64,000 nucleotides of DNA from Centropus unirufus (GCA_013397695.1 VYZI01000384.1:434847-498846); one strand, 5' to 3'. Counted from the stretch's first letter, positions 34,085 through 46,739 are shown. Translations and numbers: made by a program. The notes: generated from the letters alone by a model not told the origin.

Positions 34085-36799
34085 AGCAGCCCCCCGGCTC
34101 CCTTGACGAACGCTCCTGCACAGACACAGAGCAGCGGACCCCTGTGCAACCAAGTGCAGATTTAGAACACGACCCCCGTGCCTGAAGCGCTCCCTCCTCA
34201 TGCTCCAGAGGCGTTCCATGGCAGGGCTGAAGCCAGGAGTGGAGCAGCTCATGTTTGGAGCCTCTTTCCTCCCTCTCAAGCAAAGGGCACGACACCTGAC
34301 AGGCCTGCGCCACTTTGCCAGTGCTGCTAACAAAGTTTGTACTGAATCCTTCGTTATGTTTTATCCAATTATGTGTGAAGTAGCCTACACTAAACCATTC
34401 ACAATTCCAACCTGCCAGGTAATTCAGTAAGTGTTGCTTCAGAACCACCTCCCCACCTCCACGTGAAGAGGGACGGGCACACGGGCAGGAGGTGCTCGGG
34501 GAGCGTGGGCAGTGCCCGCCGGGTGCCCCACGAGAGCAGCTGCCAGCAGAGCTCGCGAGGCCACGGCCCCCTCTGCAGAAGCTCACCTGGTGACCCCCTG
34601 CGCTCGGCCGGGGTCTCAGCCCGGCGGGAAGCCCAACAATTTTCCTGTTTGCTGGCCCAAGATGTTTATCTGCAAGGACTGATCTTCAGTCCTCACCGCG
34701 TCTGACAGCTGAGTCAAAACCTCTGAAATGGGAATGATTACACTCCATGAGGAATCATCATTCCACGACCTTCCAGAAAGAGAAGGCAGCTCCAGCAGCA
34801 CACGCCGAGATCCAGAGGGTGTTACCAAAGCACAGCCGTTTGATATTGCCTTACAAATGATCCAAGCCTTGGGCTCAAACCAGCATAAGCCATTGCCTGT
34901 CTCTCTACACGCTGTCTTCAGCTCATCTTCTAAAGTTGCCTGCTTATGTAAATACATGTTTTAAAAACCAATTAATTAGCCTCATAAGATACCCAGTTCT
35001 GCCCTCAGCACAGATGCCAGGTTTGTCCCTTTTCTGTCCTACTGGCAATACAAAATAAGTTAACTTTGATTCTGAAAATTATTCCATATTTTATACTAAA
35101 ATATAAAAATTTCTAGTTCAATCTTCACAAACATGAGAAGGAGACAGAAATTTAAAACAAACAAAAAAATAAAAAGGAAAACAAAAAGGATGAAACGAGA
35201 TGAAATGCAATATTGGCAGAACGTATATTCTCACAGTGCTTTGAGTCATGATCAGATTTGTCTGATTTATCTGAAGCAGCCCAGGGTTTCTCCACAGAAA
35301 ATAAATAAAATTAAGGTCAAAGAAAACAGACTCATCTGCTACCCCTGGAGCTGGCTGCATTCTTAGCACGAAGCCAAGAGAGACCAAACGAGATAATCAT
35401 AAATTGCGTGTAGCTTCTGTGTTTCATGGAGCGAGCGTCAGGGACCAACGTGACGGGTCTGGGAGCAGAGGCTTGTCCCGACAGGCAGCGCCACGGAGCG
35501 CTCACAGGAAAAGAGACGAAAGTACTCAAAAACCACACAAAGCTTTTAGATTATGTGAATGTTGTTTGCACATTTAAAAAACACTTAAAAAACATCACAA
35601 GAGATGTATTATGACCACATGCTTTATATAGACAACAGTCCTCAATTTGCATGAAATTAAGTCTCATCTGGAGGACGATGTGGCTAACGGTGCATTACGG
35701 CTCGCTCCCTTCGCTTCCCACAGGCTTTTTCCATTGCAGAAATGCATGTTGTACTGACGTGGCTCTCTCCAGAAAATACCATTAAAAAGAAATAACTGCA
35801 GAAGAGAGATCTGATAGCCAGTTTCAGGATGTTTTAAATATAACTGCAGATCTATTCCCTAGAAAAAAGTCTACATTTTTCAACTCCTCAGGAAAAGGGA
35901 AATGCCAGGTGTGAGGCCTGGGTCCATGGTGAGCGGTACAAGGAGCTTTGGGAGACCTTCAGATGCCGGGAAGTCATACTTGGAATCGCACACCTTCACT
36001 ATTTAGGACAGCTCTGTTTTACAAAACAGTCTCAAGCAACTGCTTTACAAGGAAAGGGGAGACCAAGGAGTCCTTCCGTCCCTGAAACGAAGGCTCCCAT
36101 AAACCAGACCCTCCCAGTAACTGCGGCACATCTCAAGATGTGGGCTCTGTTTATCCGGACAGGCAGTGACCACGTCCCCTACCATTCCCCCTCGGGATGC
36201 CCTGGGGGCTCTCTGCCCCATCCTGTCCTCACATCCCCTACTGCCAGGGCCTCTCCCGTGCTCTGGGCCCCACGGGAGCCTGCCTCATATTTCTTGATGC
36301 GTATTTACATGCACTGTTTATTTAATATGCAGATTGCATGTATCTTCTATTCAAACAATGCTTCACAAAACCAGCACAGTGGGGCTTGTGACAACATCCA
36401 CATGGGCAAGCACCACACGTGCAAAAAACAGCCCCTGCACAAACCCCAATGAAAACGTTATTTTGAGAACTCTGCCATGAGAGCTTACCGCATCCAGCAA
36501 CCAAGAACGACAGGGCAGAGGTTCCTAGGAAGGATGTGACATGAAATCCAGCTGTTTCAACCAACCTAGGTTATTTGTCTTCACCCTAGAAGTTTGTCTA
36601 AAATACAGACTGAGCTATTTCTCTCTCTCTTTATCCTGTTTCTTTAATATGGATTTTGTATGAATAACCTGAAAATTCTCCACTGAGAATTACACTGGCT
36701 GTTTTTAACACGATGCACCTGATACGTCTCCTGGGGCTGCCCCGTCCAGTGCAGCTCCACTAGAAAGAAACCATTTTAGTTAAAACTCTGTAAAGCAGA
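34085..36799. other. Non-coding stretch, mixed composition
   Basis: 34460-34640 is GC-rich with some CpG. 34960-35330, 35520-35660 and 36590-36720 are AT-rich. 36180-36290 is C-rich on plus. No exon, RNA gene or repeat family is recognised. Confidence 0.5.
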
Positions 36800-37070
36800 T
36801 GTGATTGAAAAAAACATGCCACAACAAACAGATAGTAAACAAAAGCTGTATAACATGAAAATAAAAGCTGAAATGCTTTAAATAGAACGAATTAAAAATT
36901 AATTTTAAAATAAACAATTCTAATTAATTCAGGTTTTTGTTTTTTTCTTTACGCCCTGAATATTTTACTGGTCATGATCCCAATTACTATGCAGGATGAT
37001 GCCAACCGATACCAATGCTATCTATCCATGTGTGGCATATATTACTCTTGATGCGTCTCTGAACCAGGGA
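36800..37070. other. AT-rich block, possible regulatory element
   Basis: GAACGAATTAAAAATTAATTTT (from 36886), ACAATTCTAATTAATTCAGG (from 36914) and ATGATCCCAATTACTATGCA (near 36974) are dense homeodomain-type words. No coding or repeat signature. Confidence 0.35.
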
Positions 37071-37149
37071 TTGTTTGGGGGAGGCCACGGGGTTAATGGG
37101 ACCTTTTAAGAAAGATCCTGACTCAGCCTGCATTTGGGACTTCCACGTT

Positions 37150-37410
37150 TGCCCTGCCTTGGAAAGGTTTCCTCCAGACGGGGCGCAGGGGGGCCGAGGG
37201 GGGCCGGGGCCGGGGCCACCGGCAGCTGCAGCGCCCTCCCCCGCGCTCGCCACGTCCCAGCCCGCAGGCAGAGCCGGCCGGGGCCTGCGGGAGCCTCACC
37301 GCACCCCGCCCAGAGCCAGGACCCCAGGGGCCACCAAGAGCCTCCCCTCGGGGCGCTGTGCCTGCCAGAAACCACCCCGCGTGAGAGAAGGTTCAGTGTT
37401 TCACACCAAA
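37150..37410. promoter_or_regulatory. Short CpG-rich patch
   Basis: Line 37201 alone has about 8 CpG, in GC-rich sequence that also holds a five-run G-quadruplex motif. It is only about 250 bp long with sharp AT-rich flanks. A promoter is possible but no exon can be supported. Confidence 0.35.
37180..37215 (+). other. G-quadruplex motif, five G-runs
   Basis: G-runs at 37180-37183, 37188-37193, 37198-37203, 37206-37209 and 37212-37215 are separated by loops of two to four bases. This fits the canonical rule well, with four-layer potential. Confidence 0.65.
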
Positions 37411-38699
37411 CACGGTTTTAGTCTGACCGCCAGGCACTACCGTGCCTTGATTAATCAAATACCAAATCCTTACCACACCATTAAAAAGAAGCAAAACTGA
37501 GAAATACTAGTTTGTAAAAGATTAATATCCTGGCTACGTGCAGTATTGGCTAAACCACTGAAGAGTAGGTTGCATTTCTTCTGCTACAAAAGAGCAGGGT
37601 TCATCAGTCTTTTTTAATTGCAGCAATATGTTTAGAGGGTCTGGATACGTCACTCTCAGATGTTGCAATTAACAGAGAGTTGAGATGAAGGACAGAATCT
37701 AATCACGTCCAACGTAACGGGCATATTCATATAGACTGGAATGCATCCAGGAGTTCAGTCGTGAGACAATTACTACAATCCCAGCAGAAGAGTTAAAATA
37801 CTGCTTTGAAAAAATACATTCAATTATGCTTTTCTGTTTCTTCCTCTGTAGGCACATGGGTTACCAAAAAATACCAAAGCTGTTATGCTGATTTTTTTGC
37901 ATCAGGTTTTGCAAGAATTATCAAAACCCAGTAACTACAATTTCTGATGATTTTCATTTAATGTTTTTTTAAATTGATACAAGCTATTAGACAAAAAAAA
38001 AGTTATTTGATCTAAATATTACGTCTGATCTACTTGGCAAATGAAATGATTTGAAAACCATTGTCAGCGACTTCAGCCCCTGCACTCCTGGGGCAGGGCA
38101 GCTCCGCAGCCTGCACGGAGCAGTTCTACACACCTGGCAGGAAGACCTGCACCCCTGTCCTCTTCTGGAGAATGGGTTCTCATTGCGGTTTTTAGGCTGA
38201 ACAGAGGGTGGCCTCAAATCGTGAACACAATGTGAAATATTTAACGGGAATTCTTGAAGCTTATTACCACATCTTTTTTGAAGAAGGTTCTCCCCTGTCT
38301 ACTAAGTTGATTGCTGAAGTGCATTTCCCATCCCAAAGGAGCACCCTGGGGTGCTGGGATGCTCCCGGCCCTAGAGGTGCGCTCTGCAGAGAAGCATCTC
38401 TTCCGTCTCTTCCATCTGTGCACAAGTAAAGCAGCAGAGCAACACGTGCACCACCAGAGTTTCTGCATGATTTCCCCCTTGGGAAATATATAGATTTCTA
38501 ATCATCTATTGCTTCCTTTTGAACTATACATAAGGGATTTATGAAAAGGATTTTTCAGACGTGGCATCGGTCGGATAGCGTTAGAGAGAAGCATTAGGTT
38601 CTCAAAAACGCTTTTACACTGCTGCTTGGACACTCACAATTGCTTCCTCTTGCCAGCTCCCAGGCTATTATGGGATACACCCAAGCTTTTACACTTATC
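37411..38699. other. Non-coding, mostly AT-rich
   Basis: 37500-38050 is AT-rich with AGATGTTGCAATTAACAGAG (37659), TTTAATTGCAGCAATATG (37614) and GAGACAATTACTACAATCCC words, and may be regulatory. 38060-38200 and 38330-38460 are GC-richer. No gene or repeat is recognised. Confidence 0.4.
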
Positions 38700-39050
38700 C
38701 AGCACACACAACTGCGGTTCAATTTGGCACATCTTTAGGTTTAAAATATGAATAAGAATGCTTCAAAGAATAAAACTGAGTTGGGAAATATTTATATGAG
38801 AAGCTGAGTATGGATTAAAATTACTTGGCTTCAAAAGTAAAATTAGATGATCTTTAATTTAGTTTATTTATGAAGTTGTATTTGTTCAATTTAAATATGC
38901 AATCTCCTTTGAGAGAGTTCAGCTTTGCAAAATGATAATCTGTTCCTATATTTCTATTAGTTGTGATTTATTCTGATTCATTCTTTTGTTCAAAAATGCT
39001 AATGAAAGCAGATGATGCTGAAGAAGATCAACAAGCAACAACCAGCAATA
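38700..39050. other. AT-rich block, candidate conserved non-coding element
   Basis: Low-complexity-free AT-rich sequence with TAAAATTAGATGATCTTTAA (38839), TAATTTAGTTTATTTATGAAG, CAATTTAAATATGCAATCTCC (38888) and AGTTGTGATTTATTCTGATTC words. No frames of note and no repeat family. Confidence 0.4.
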
Positions 39051-41129
39051 CAACCACGGTCTGAAAAAAGGGGAAAGACTGCAACACAGTCAAGCAAGAA
39101 ATCAAAGGTTTCTGTGGAGACGATGGTTCTGGAGAAAACCAAGCACCGGGACTGGGCTGCCATGCTGAACTAGCATGACCTCAATTCTCAATAACTCATC
39201 TCAAAAAGCCTTGCAAAGACGCGCAGCAAATTACATTTCTCCTATGGGTATATACTCGGGAGAAATGAAGAGCTAAAATCAACCTTGCAGGGCTTTGCTG
39301 GTGAGGCTCGAGGGAGCCAAGTCACTGCAGGCTTTCGGGACACGCAGATGGCATGGAGACCCGGAGGACGGGCTGGGGCACCGGGAGGATGCGTGGCAGA
39401 GATTTCCGACCAGACGTGCTGCTTTCTGTTGGTTTATGCCCCTGTCAGCAGGTCCTTCCGCGTTTCCTGTGTCTGCCAGGCCTGTCCCCGAGGAGGAGCG
39501 CTGCGCCCCAAAGCCTGCTCGCATCCCCCGCAGCCACAAACTGCTACCGAGAACGGGACCTGCCAGGGTCAGGACTTGAGCCTGCAGCAAGGCAGACACG
39601 AGAACCTGCCGCTAGGAACACACACCCGCAGAAATAATGAAGCTTCCCATCCTCTAAGCGGCTCAAAAACCTCCACACCCCTGACACTGGCCTACATATT
39701 TTTTCCTTATGAGGCAAGCACAGAACTTCACACCTTCTGCCTCTCCCATGGGAGCTGAAAAAATCTTTCCTTTAAGTCATATAATAATAGGTCTGGGGAA
39801 GAGTTGCCATTTCTAGACTTCTGTTGGGTCATGCACCTCACAGGTTTAAAAAAAAAAAAGAGTAGGATACACTCCCTCTTCCTTCCTAGGCTGAATTCAA
39901 AGTGTCTTTATCCAGCCCTTACAGGCACCACCATAGATGGTTTGTGTTGCGTGACCTTAATGGAGTTAAAGGTTCATTCCATGCTCTGTCCAGTCTTTCA
40001 CAGGAACAAATTCCATACGTACAAGTGTTCCCATATTTGTCTTTTTATTTCTGAATGAGAACTTGGTTGCTATAAAGATGCAGAGCCATGGGCAGAACAT
40101 TTGCTCTGCAGAACAAATAAAGAAGTAGACCAATGTGGTAACGTGCTGCCAGCGCTCCGGAGGCAACCCCAAAACAGAAATGTCTGGCAGCCGGAATGAA
40201 CGTTCCTGGAGGAATGGTTGTAAGGTCAGAGGAGAATTACTGAGGAAGGGAGTGGATGTGGCGTGTGGGAGGGAGCACAAGGTGGTTATTGTTTTCCAGC
40301 GAGCCACTGAAAGAATAACTTTGAATGGAATTAAAACCACACAGCAAACCAAACAACAAAAAGGATTTTATAGCAATTGCTCCCTCTTTGGGGTGCTTTT
40401 AGAGATGTGTGCACACACGTATCTATTTTCCGTGCGGAAGGCCTTACTCCTCTCCTAACGCGGTGATGGTCGGAACTCTTGCCAAGCAAACTTCACAATG
40501 AAACCTGCCCTGCCGAGCAGCTCCTGCTTTCTGCTCCCAGCGCACCCCAAGCGCACCGCACCTCTTCCACCTTGACACCAGGGCCACCGCCCCGGCTCTT
40601 GCCTCTGCCCCAAGCGAGCAGGGTCACACTTTCTATTTCCCTCCAGGTAGGAATCCAGCAGCGGATCACACACACCCACAGGCTCCTGCCTGCTTTCACT
40701 CCGGGGGATCGCACGCCAGAGGACCTCAGGAGTGAGGCTGGAGGCGCCAATTCACAGCACCTTGCTTTAATGGAGTAACATGTAGGCATATTTCCAGTAA
40801 CTTTAGGATTTTTTTTCTCTGTCGCATCCTCATTCAGTTTTACTTTTAAATATTATAATTATCTTTCTCTCAGGGATTGACAATTAAAGCCCCAAAGGTA
40901 CCACTACTTACCTTACAGATAATAAAAACTTTAAAAATATCGTGTCCTGTATCTGGGGCTTTCACCTGCTCCAGGTAAGAGAATGGAGGGGAATAAGATT
41001 TCCTTAGAAGGAAATGGGACGTGATTAGGAAATGATATTCTAGTTTTCTCTAACAAGTGACAAAAAAAATCCACCAAAAATCTTCCCTAGCAATATTTTT
41101 AAAGACACCCCCTTAATCCAAAAGCAGAT
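39051..41129. other. Non-coding stretch
   Basis: 39290-39640 and 40490-40740 are GC-rich with chance frames (up to 157 codons). 40800-41100 is AT-rich. A 12-13 base A-run lies near 39847. No gene or repeat family is recognised. Confidence 0.5.
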
Positions 41130-41520
41130 ATGCAAATGAAGCCTATACATTAGAGCATCATGTGCTCAATTTTAATGCTTCAAAAGGTTCAAGAAAAAAA
41201 CGCTTCAGATGTCTTCCATTTTCCCTTTCCTTTCTTTCCATGCTCAGTTCCATTATCAGAATCATGTTGTCAGATTAAGATTTCTAAGTGTATTTCTAAA
41301 CTGGCGAAAAGAGGACAAGGGCAGGGAAGAGGACACATAATTTATTATCTTCTCACATTTGAGTTACAGGGAACCTTAATGACACACCAAGCTATAAACC
41401 CTGTAGCTGGGTCTCTATTAATCATCTGTCTACATGAGAAGTCTGATAAATGTGTAATCCTATTTCTGCATTGCAGGTTTTTGTCCCTTCCTCGGGTTGT
41501 TGATTCTTTTTATCACTTAG
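41130..41520. other. AT-rich block with an exact octamer
   Basis: It starts with ATGCAAAT (41130-41137), the canonical POU octamer. Further on are CTTAATGACACACCAAGC (41373), TCTATTAATCATCTGTCTAC (41414) and TGATAAATGTGTAATCC. It overlaps part of a 182-codon chance frame that has no family match. Candidate enhancer-type element. Confidence 0.4.
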
Positions 41521-44329
41521 TAAACATTGCCTGGGGAGGGAAGAATCCGAGGCAGACACCATCCCAGCACCTGCGGTTTCTCAGGATGAGCAGCTCTGCC
41601 GGGATTCCTCGGCAGAGAACCCGGGACACGGGCAGGGCCCCAGCCTGGGCAGCCCAGGGCCTTCCCCGCGGGAGGCACTCGGTGCCCTCCCCAGGGGCAA
41701 ACCCCTGAGGTCCCACCTCTGCCTCTCACCTGTACGGATCCCTGGAAAAGCCACACTCTGCCCTCCCACCGCCAATTCCAGCCCAAGCGTGCACGAGTTT
41801 CACCCCTCCACGCTCTGTACCTATGGCTAACACGCGCTACGCGGGACAGATGCCAATCCCTGGGATTCTTTTGGATGAACCTCAACAAGACGGAAAACCC
41901 CGGGGACAGGATTCTGCAGACGGTGCTGCATGCAGGCAAAGTGGGGACTAACAGCACGTGTTCCCCAACAAAACATGGGCCGAGCCCCCTGTGCTCTGCG
42001 GGGAGTCCTCGATGCTGCAAGAGAAATCCCAGGGCACTTTTCCTCCTCCCCCAGGCCAGCCCAAGGCACACAAGGCCGCCCCCCTGCCTTGCCCCCCGGT
42101 GACAGGGGTCTGTCCTGCCCGGCACAAGGCCGCGCAGCGTGGGGATGAGCGAGGCACCAGACGCGTGGTAGGAACCAAAGAAGGTGCCCTGAAACTACCG
42201 GGCTGCCAGCAGGCCTGCACGGCCCCCAGGGGCCTCCTTGCTCCTGTCAGCCTCCTGCTCCAGGAGCCGGCTCTCCGGGCACTTTCAGCCATCTTACGCA
42301 GTACTGCTGACCTAGCACTACCATTTTATCCTGCAGTTCTCTGCACAACCATTTACCACAACAGCGTGGCACGGGGAACCGGTCCCACCATGAAGCAAGT
42401 GCCCTCCTCGGGCAGTGCAACATCGCACGTTTCTCTCGAGAAGCTCCGTGCAGTTAGATGCACGCTCCATAAACGGGGACTGGGGGAGGGAGGGCGACAA
42501 CCTCGTTTCATTGTGAAAAGCAACACCAAGTCATGATTTCATTGCAATTGCATTTCACTGGCCCCTTAATATCAAACAGCAGCTGATATATTTTTAGAAC
42601 AACAGGCATACTCTTCCTTATAATCGAAGCAGAGGAAAAGAACACAGTAAGCATGCAGTACAAAACTAAGGAGTTGTCCTCAGCCAGGACAACTGCTTCC
42701 TCCTAAACTGACTTACGAAGGACACAAATCAATGCTGCCTCCTGACATGTGGGATCACACATCTCCAAGGAGGCTGGAGCCCTTTATTGGGAACACTGCT
42801 CTCTTCTTATTCCCCCTGGGACACAAAGTGCCCCATCCTGAAAGACAAGGCGCAACGGCCGCAGCGGGTTTTTGTTGTGCTTCATCAGCACCAGTGTTTG
42901 TGTCAAGGTCAGGCAGCTGCTGAGCGGGACCAGTGCAACCTTTCCACCCATCCTGTAAGACACCGCACATGGCAGGAACAGTCACCGCACTCGGAAGCGT
43001 GACCGTTCTCTAGAGCTCCAGACTGCACCAAACGCCGGGTGGCAATGGCTGCCTCCAAGGGGCAGCACCGAGAGCAAGGGAGGGTCTCACCTCGCCTATT
43101 GCGGAGAAGCGTGAAAAATAGCTTCAAGACAGAATGCAGCAGAGAGCTGGATGTTATCCAGATGCTTCTGGCTGGCTGCTACCTGAATGGCTGCTGGGAA
43201 ATTCCAATAGTACCTGGACCAAGAGTGGGATGCTCAGCTGACGAAAAGGCAGGAGGCAGCACCACACACTGTGCTCCTGTTTGGAAGACAGAGACCCTCG
43301 AGTTCCAGAAGGAGGGAGAGGCTGAACAAAAGTGTTCCTCAAAGAAGCAGACTCAGCAAAAAGAAGGGTGCCTTGCACAAAGGAAAAAAAAAGAGAGGAG
43401 TGGATGAAAGACCCTGGAAGTAAAGGAAGATCCGAGAGTTCCGCAAGATGCGTGAAGCTAGAAGTCATGGGAAACCCAAGACAGCACGTGTGTGAGATCA
43501 AGTGGGGGAAAAGCTCTAGGCCCATTGTATCTGAGCAAAGCCCAGGATCCACATCCAGGACGGGCTGCCATGTCCTGCTGTCAGGACGGCTGCCTGGCTC
43601 GGGGCTCTGCGGGACAGAGGATGCCCACCTGGGCTGCAGCCTCTTACTCCTGGTCAGCATCAGCCCACCCTTCCAGGCCTTCCTAGGCTGCATGGGCTTC
43701 ATGAGCCCGTTGGCTAATGGAAGAAGTCTGGGGTATTGCTATTCACACTTTCCCCAGAACGCCTCAGACTGGCTCTTTCTGAACAGATGTGGAAAGGCCA
43801 ATATAAAATTTCCATTCTGTTATGAACTGGCGGCCCTGGGGTAATATGCAAAGGGACTTGGCCATCACCGAACCTGTGTTAAACGGCCAAACGTTGGGGC
43901 AGTTTAGCCACTACTTAAAAACTGCAGTGCCCCACTGTTGTCTCTAGCAATGGGGATTCTCTGATCAGATTTTGGCTGAGGGAGGAATCCTTGAGGACAT
44001 TTAGAATGCTGTACCTTGTCCTAAACTGAGGTACAAAGTTTGCATTGAATTGGACTATGGAGCACAATTCAAAAAAAAAAAGCATGGAAGATAACTTATC
44101 GGACTGAAGGCAGCTCTTGTCTAAGCAAGAATCTTCTTAGATGAAGCCTACGTACGAGGCGTGTCGTGTACTTCAAATGCTTCACTGATTTCCAGAGGTC
44201 AAGAGGTAGGACTGCCCATGGGCTGGACAGGAGGTGACTGCCGCAGTTACCTTTGCTCAACGTCTAACAGATAAGCACCTTCCCCATCCTATCTCCTCAT
44301 TTTGTGTGCTAGATTTTTCAGCAAGATTC
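41521..44329. other. Non-coding stretch, GC-rich then neutral
   Basis: 41560-42260 is GC-rich with several overlapping frames (up to 202 codons on minus), none recognisable. 43020-43700 holds plus frames up to 170 codons, again without domains. A-runs near 43385 and 44071. No RNA gene or transposon is recognised. Confidence 0.5.
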
Positions 44330-44490
44330 AAATCATGTTGGACTAAAACTCAATTTATTTTTAATTCAGTTCATATGGATTTATTTTTAGCTCACTTGAA
44401 TTGAAATGCAGTGAGCGAAATTATCAATTGAAATTACTTCATCAGCTGTGAGTCTTCACTCTTTTATATATAAAATAAGTGTCTAGTAAA
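44330..44490. other. AT-rich block next to a CR1 copy
   Basis: AAACTCAATTTATTTTTAAT (44347), TTATCAATTGAAATTACTTC (44421) and ATCAGCTGTGAG words form a compact AT-rich segment with homeodomain- and E-box-type sites. Too short to judge further. Confidence 0.3.
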
Positions 44491-44704
44491 CCTAAATCAT
44501 TGGTTTTTCTTTTTCTTCATCAAAAAAGTTTATATGTGTACCAAAGTGGATGTAGGACACTGATGCAATGCACTGGACTTCAGTATCCCAACTTCCACAC
44601 TCTTAATTATGAGTATGTCCAGGATCTTGACCCCATTTTGGCTTTTTTTAGTACACAGTGCTTCCATTCTGGGCTACATTTTGAAACTGCAGTTCCAGGT
44701 CTGA

Positions 44705-45590
44705 TCTTCTCCTTCCAAGTGACTTCTTGATTAATGACCAGGGCGATACAACTGGATGAACCCTCAGTAGGCAGCAGATGAGACACCTGGGGAGGTGAGG
44801 CCGGTAACCCGGGCAGCTGAGCTGCCATTCCGAGAGAGGTGGGTGGGCTGGAGCAAGGGCCAGCAGGAACCTCCGGATCTCCAACAAAGGGAAGCACTAA
44901 CTTCTGCTTCTGGGAAGAAATAACCCCAGGCAGGATAGGCTGGAGGCCAGCTGGCTGGAAAGCAGCTCTGCAGGAAAGGCCCTGAGGTTCGGGGCAGGTC
45001 CAGAGTTGACTGTGAGCCAGCAACGTGTCCTCACAGACAAGAACGCAAAGAGCCCCTGAGCTGCATTGAGGAGAACCTCGCCAGCACGCTGAGGGAGATG
45101 AACCCCCATGGAGCACACCTGAAGTGCTGGGCTCCCAATCCATGGACTTCCTGGAGCAAGTCCAATGCAGGAACACAAAGATGATAAAGGGACTGGAGCA
45201 CCTGACAGGCAAGCTGGAGGCTGAGAGAACTGGGACTGTTCTGCCTGGAGAAGGCTTGTGGGACCTCACCGGTGTGCAGGAGCAGTGGATGGGAGGCAGA
45301 AAAGCAGGAGCCAAGCTCTCCTCAGTGGTGCCCCGTGCAAGGGGAAAAGGCAACAAGAGCAGACGCAGAAAATTCCATTTAAAGATGCAAAAATCGGTGA
45401 GGGTGGCCAAACATGGGCACTGGTTGCCCAGGGAGGCTGTGGAGCCTCCCTCCTGGGAGACAGCCAAAGCCTGACTGGACACAGAGCTGAGCAACCTGCT
45501 CCAGGGGATTCCTCTGTGGGCAGGGGGCTGGACCGGGCGACCTCCAGACGTGCCTCCCAGAGACTGAGATCAGGGAGCTTCTAGCACCCA
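44705..45590 (+). pseudogene. CR1 LINE copy retaining the decayed end of its reverse-transcriptase frame
   Basis: This is the longest transposon relic in the window, about 885 bp. It begins around CTTCTTGATTAATGACC (44722), which lines up with the CR1 segment encoding the region just before the reverse-transcriptase FADD site. The catalytic site itself has lost its reading. It continues through CCATTCCGAGAGAGG (44824), GTGAGCCAGCAACGTGTCC (45011) and the ORF2 C-terminal region. One plus frame (45124-45474) still shows CR1-like words: TKMIKGLEHL, a SVVP stretch, RKFHLKM and LPREAVEPPSWE. In intact CR1 this end of ORF2 precedes the 3' UTR. Frame changes, missing blocks and loss of the terminal ATTCTATGATT repeat near 45570 make it non-functional. 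A 295-codon minus-strand open frame (44607-45494) is its antisense shadow. Old and inactive. Confidence 0.9.
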
Positions 45591-46159
45591 TTTCACCTTC
45601 ATCTGGCATGGGAAGGACACGGTAAGGAAAAAATGCACCAGCTCTTTCAAACCCATCCCAACTATTCCTGTCGGTCCTCTTCTAGGATTTCACAGGAACT
45701 GCTTCTAGGATTTCTCTGGCAGCCCAGGGCACAATCTGTGTATGCTTTAACCACACAAGGCTGCTTTAAAGACAAGGTTAAAATCAAATAATAAACATAT
45801 TGCTAACAAGATGAACTTGGTCATACGTGACATGGTAGAAGGGAAGCGTTTTGTAACTTGGTTCCCAGTTCTCCACCATGCAAAGCCCAATGTTTAAGCT
45901 GGCATCCCACATCACTTCTGAGTCCTCCCATTTCTCTGATCTGCAGTGTTAGGAAGGTACGAGCCCTGCATTTTACAGTGACGCCAGCCTCTGAACTATT
46001 TTCCTATTCTAGGGCTATTTGAATGTATCCTTCATTCCCAACCCTTTTATTATGAATGTATTCCTTTTCTTCACCAAAAAATCTCAAGTTTTAAGGTACA
46101 AAAAAGATCATGCATCAAGAAAAATAACAAGAGCAGCATGCTTTTTCCCCTAGACATGA
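45591..46159. other. Non-coding stretch
   Basis: No gene or repeat is recognised. AT-leaning after 45760. Confidence 0.5.
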
Positions 46160-46430
46160 AAAAAGCAGTAAAATTTCAAACAAGCAAACAAAAAACCATA
46201 GTCCTTAAAATTGTATATATACATTTATACTTTGTACAAAAGGGCATCAGATTTTAAAATAAAAATTACAATAAATTGCAACTGATCACTTTCATTGGTT
46301 TATGTCTGAAATTAAAGCAATGTATGTTTATATAACCTATATATACTTTACTTATATATACTTGAATATAAAAAAATCTACTATACAAAACATAACCTAT
46401 TTAGGAAAAAAATATTGCAGGCTTATGCAA
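46160..46430. other. Very AT-rich stretch with Pumilio-like palindrome
   Basis: TGTATATATACA at 46212-46223 is a 12-bp palindrome. Each strand therefore reads TGTATATA, the Pumilio recognition word when in RNA. Further TATATACTT copies lie near 46341-46364. The texture recalls a vertebrate 3' UTR, but no upstream coding exon supports that, and simple AT richness explains it as well. Confidence 0.25.
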
Positions 46431-46739
46431 CCGTTCCACTAAGGATGTGTTACCTGCGAACGCAGTGCCCACATAGGTGAGCTACAAGGATAAATTCCAC
46501 ACAGCCCGGCAGTGCCGAGCATCCCTGCTGTGCAACAACGCCCTGGCAAGTTGAATCTGAGCTGAGATTTCCTAATGGCAAGCCCAGCGCCGGGACTGCA
46601 GGTGCTGCAGAGGCAGCGGAGCTATCCCGGTCACACAGATCCCTGATTTGCAGCTGAGCCCCACGGACAGGGAACCTCCATCCGGGCAGGATCCATCGCT
46701 TTCTTCTGGGCTCAACAAGGGAAGAATAATGAAAGCAAG
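46431..46739. other. Non-coding stretch
   Basis: Neutral to GC-rich between two AT-rich blocks. Nothing is recognised. Confidence 0.5.

Noticed and set aside
44607..45494. Minus-strand open frame of 295 codons
   Set aside because: Most of it is antisense to the plus-strand CR1 relic, which accounts for the lack of stop codons.
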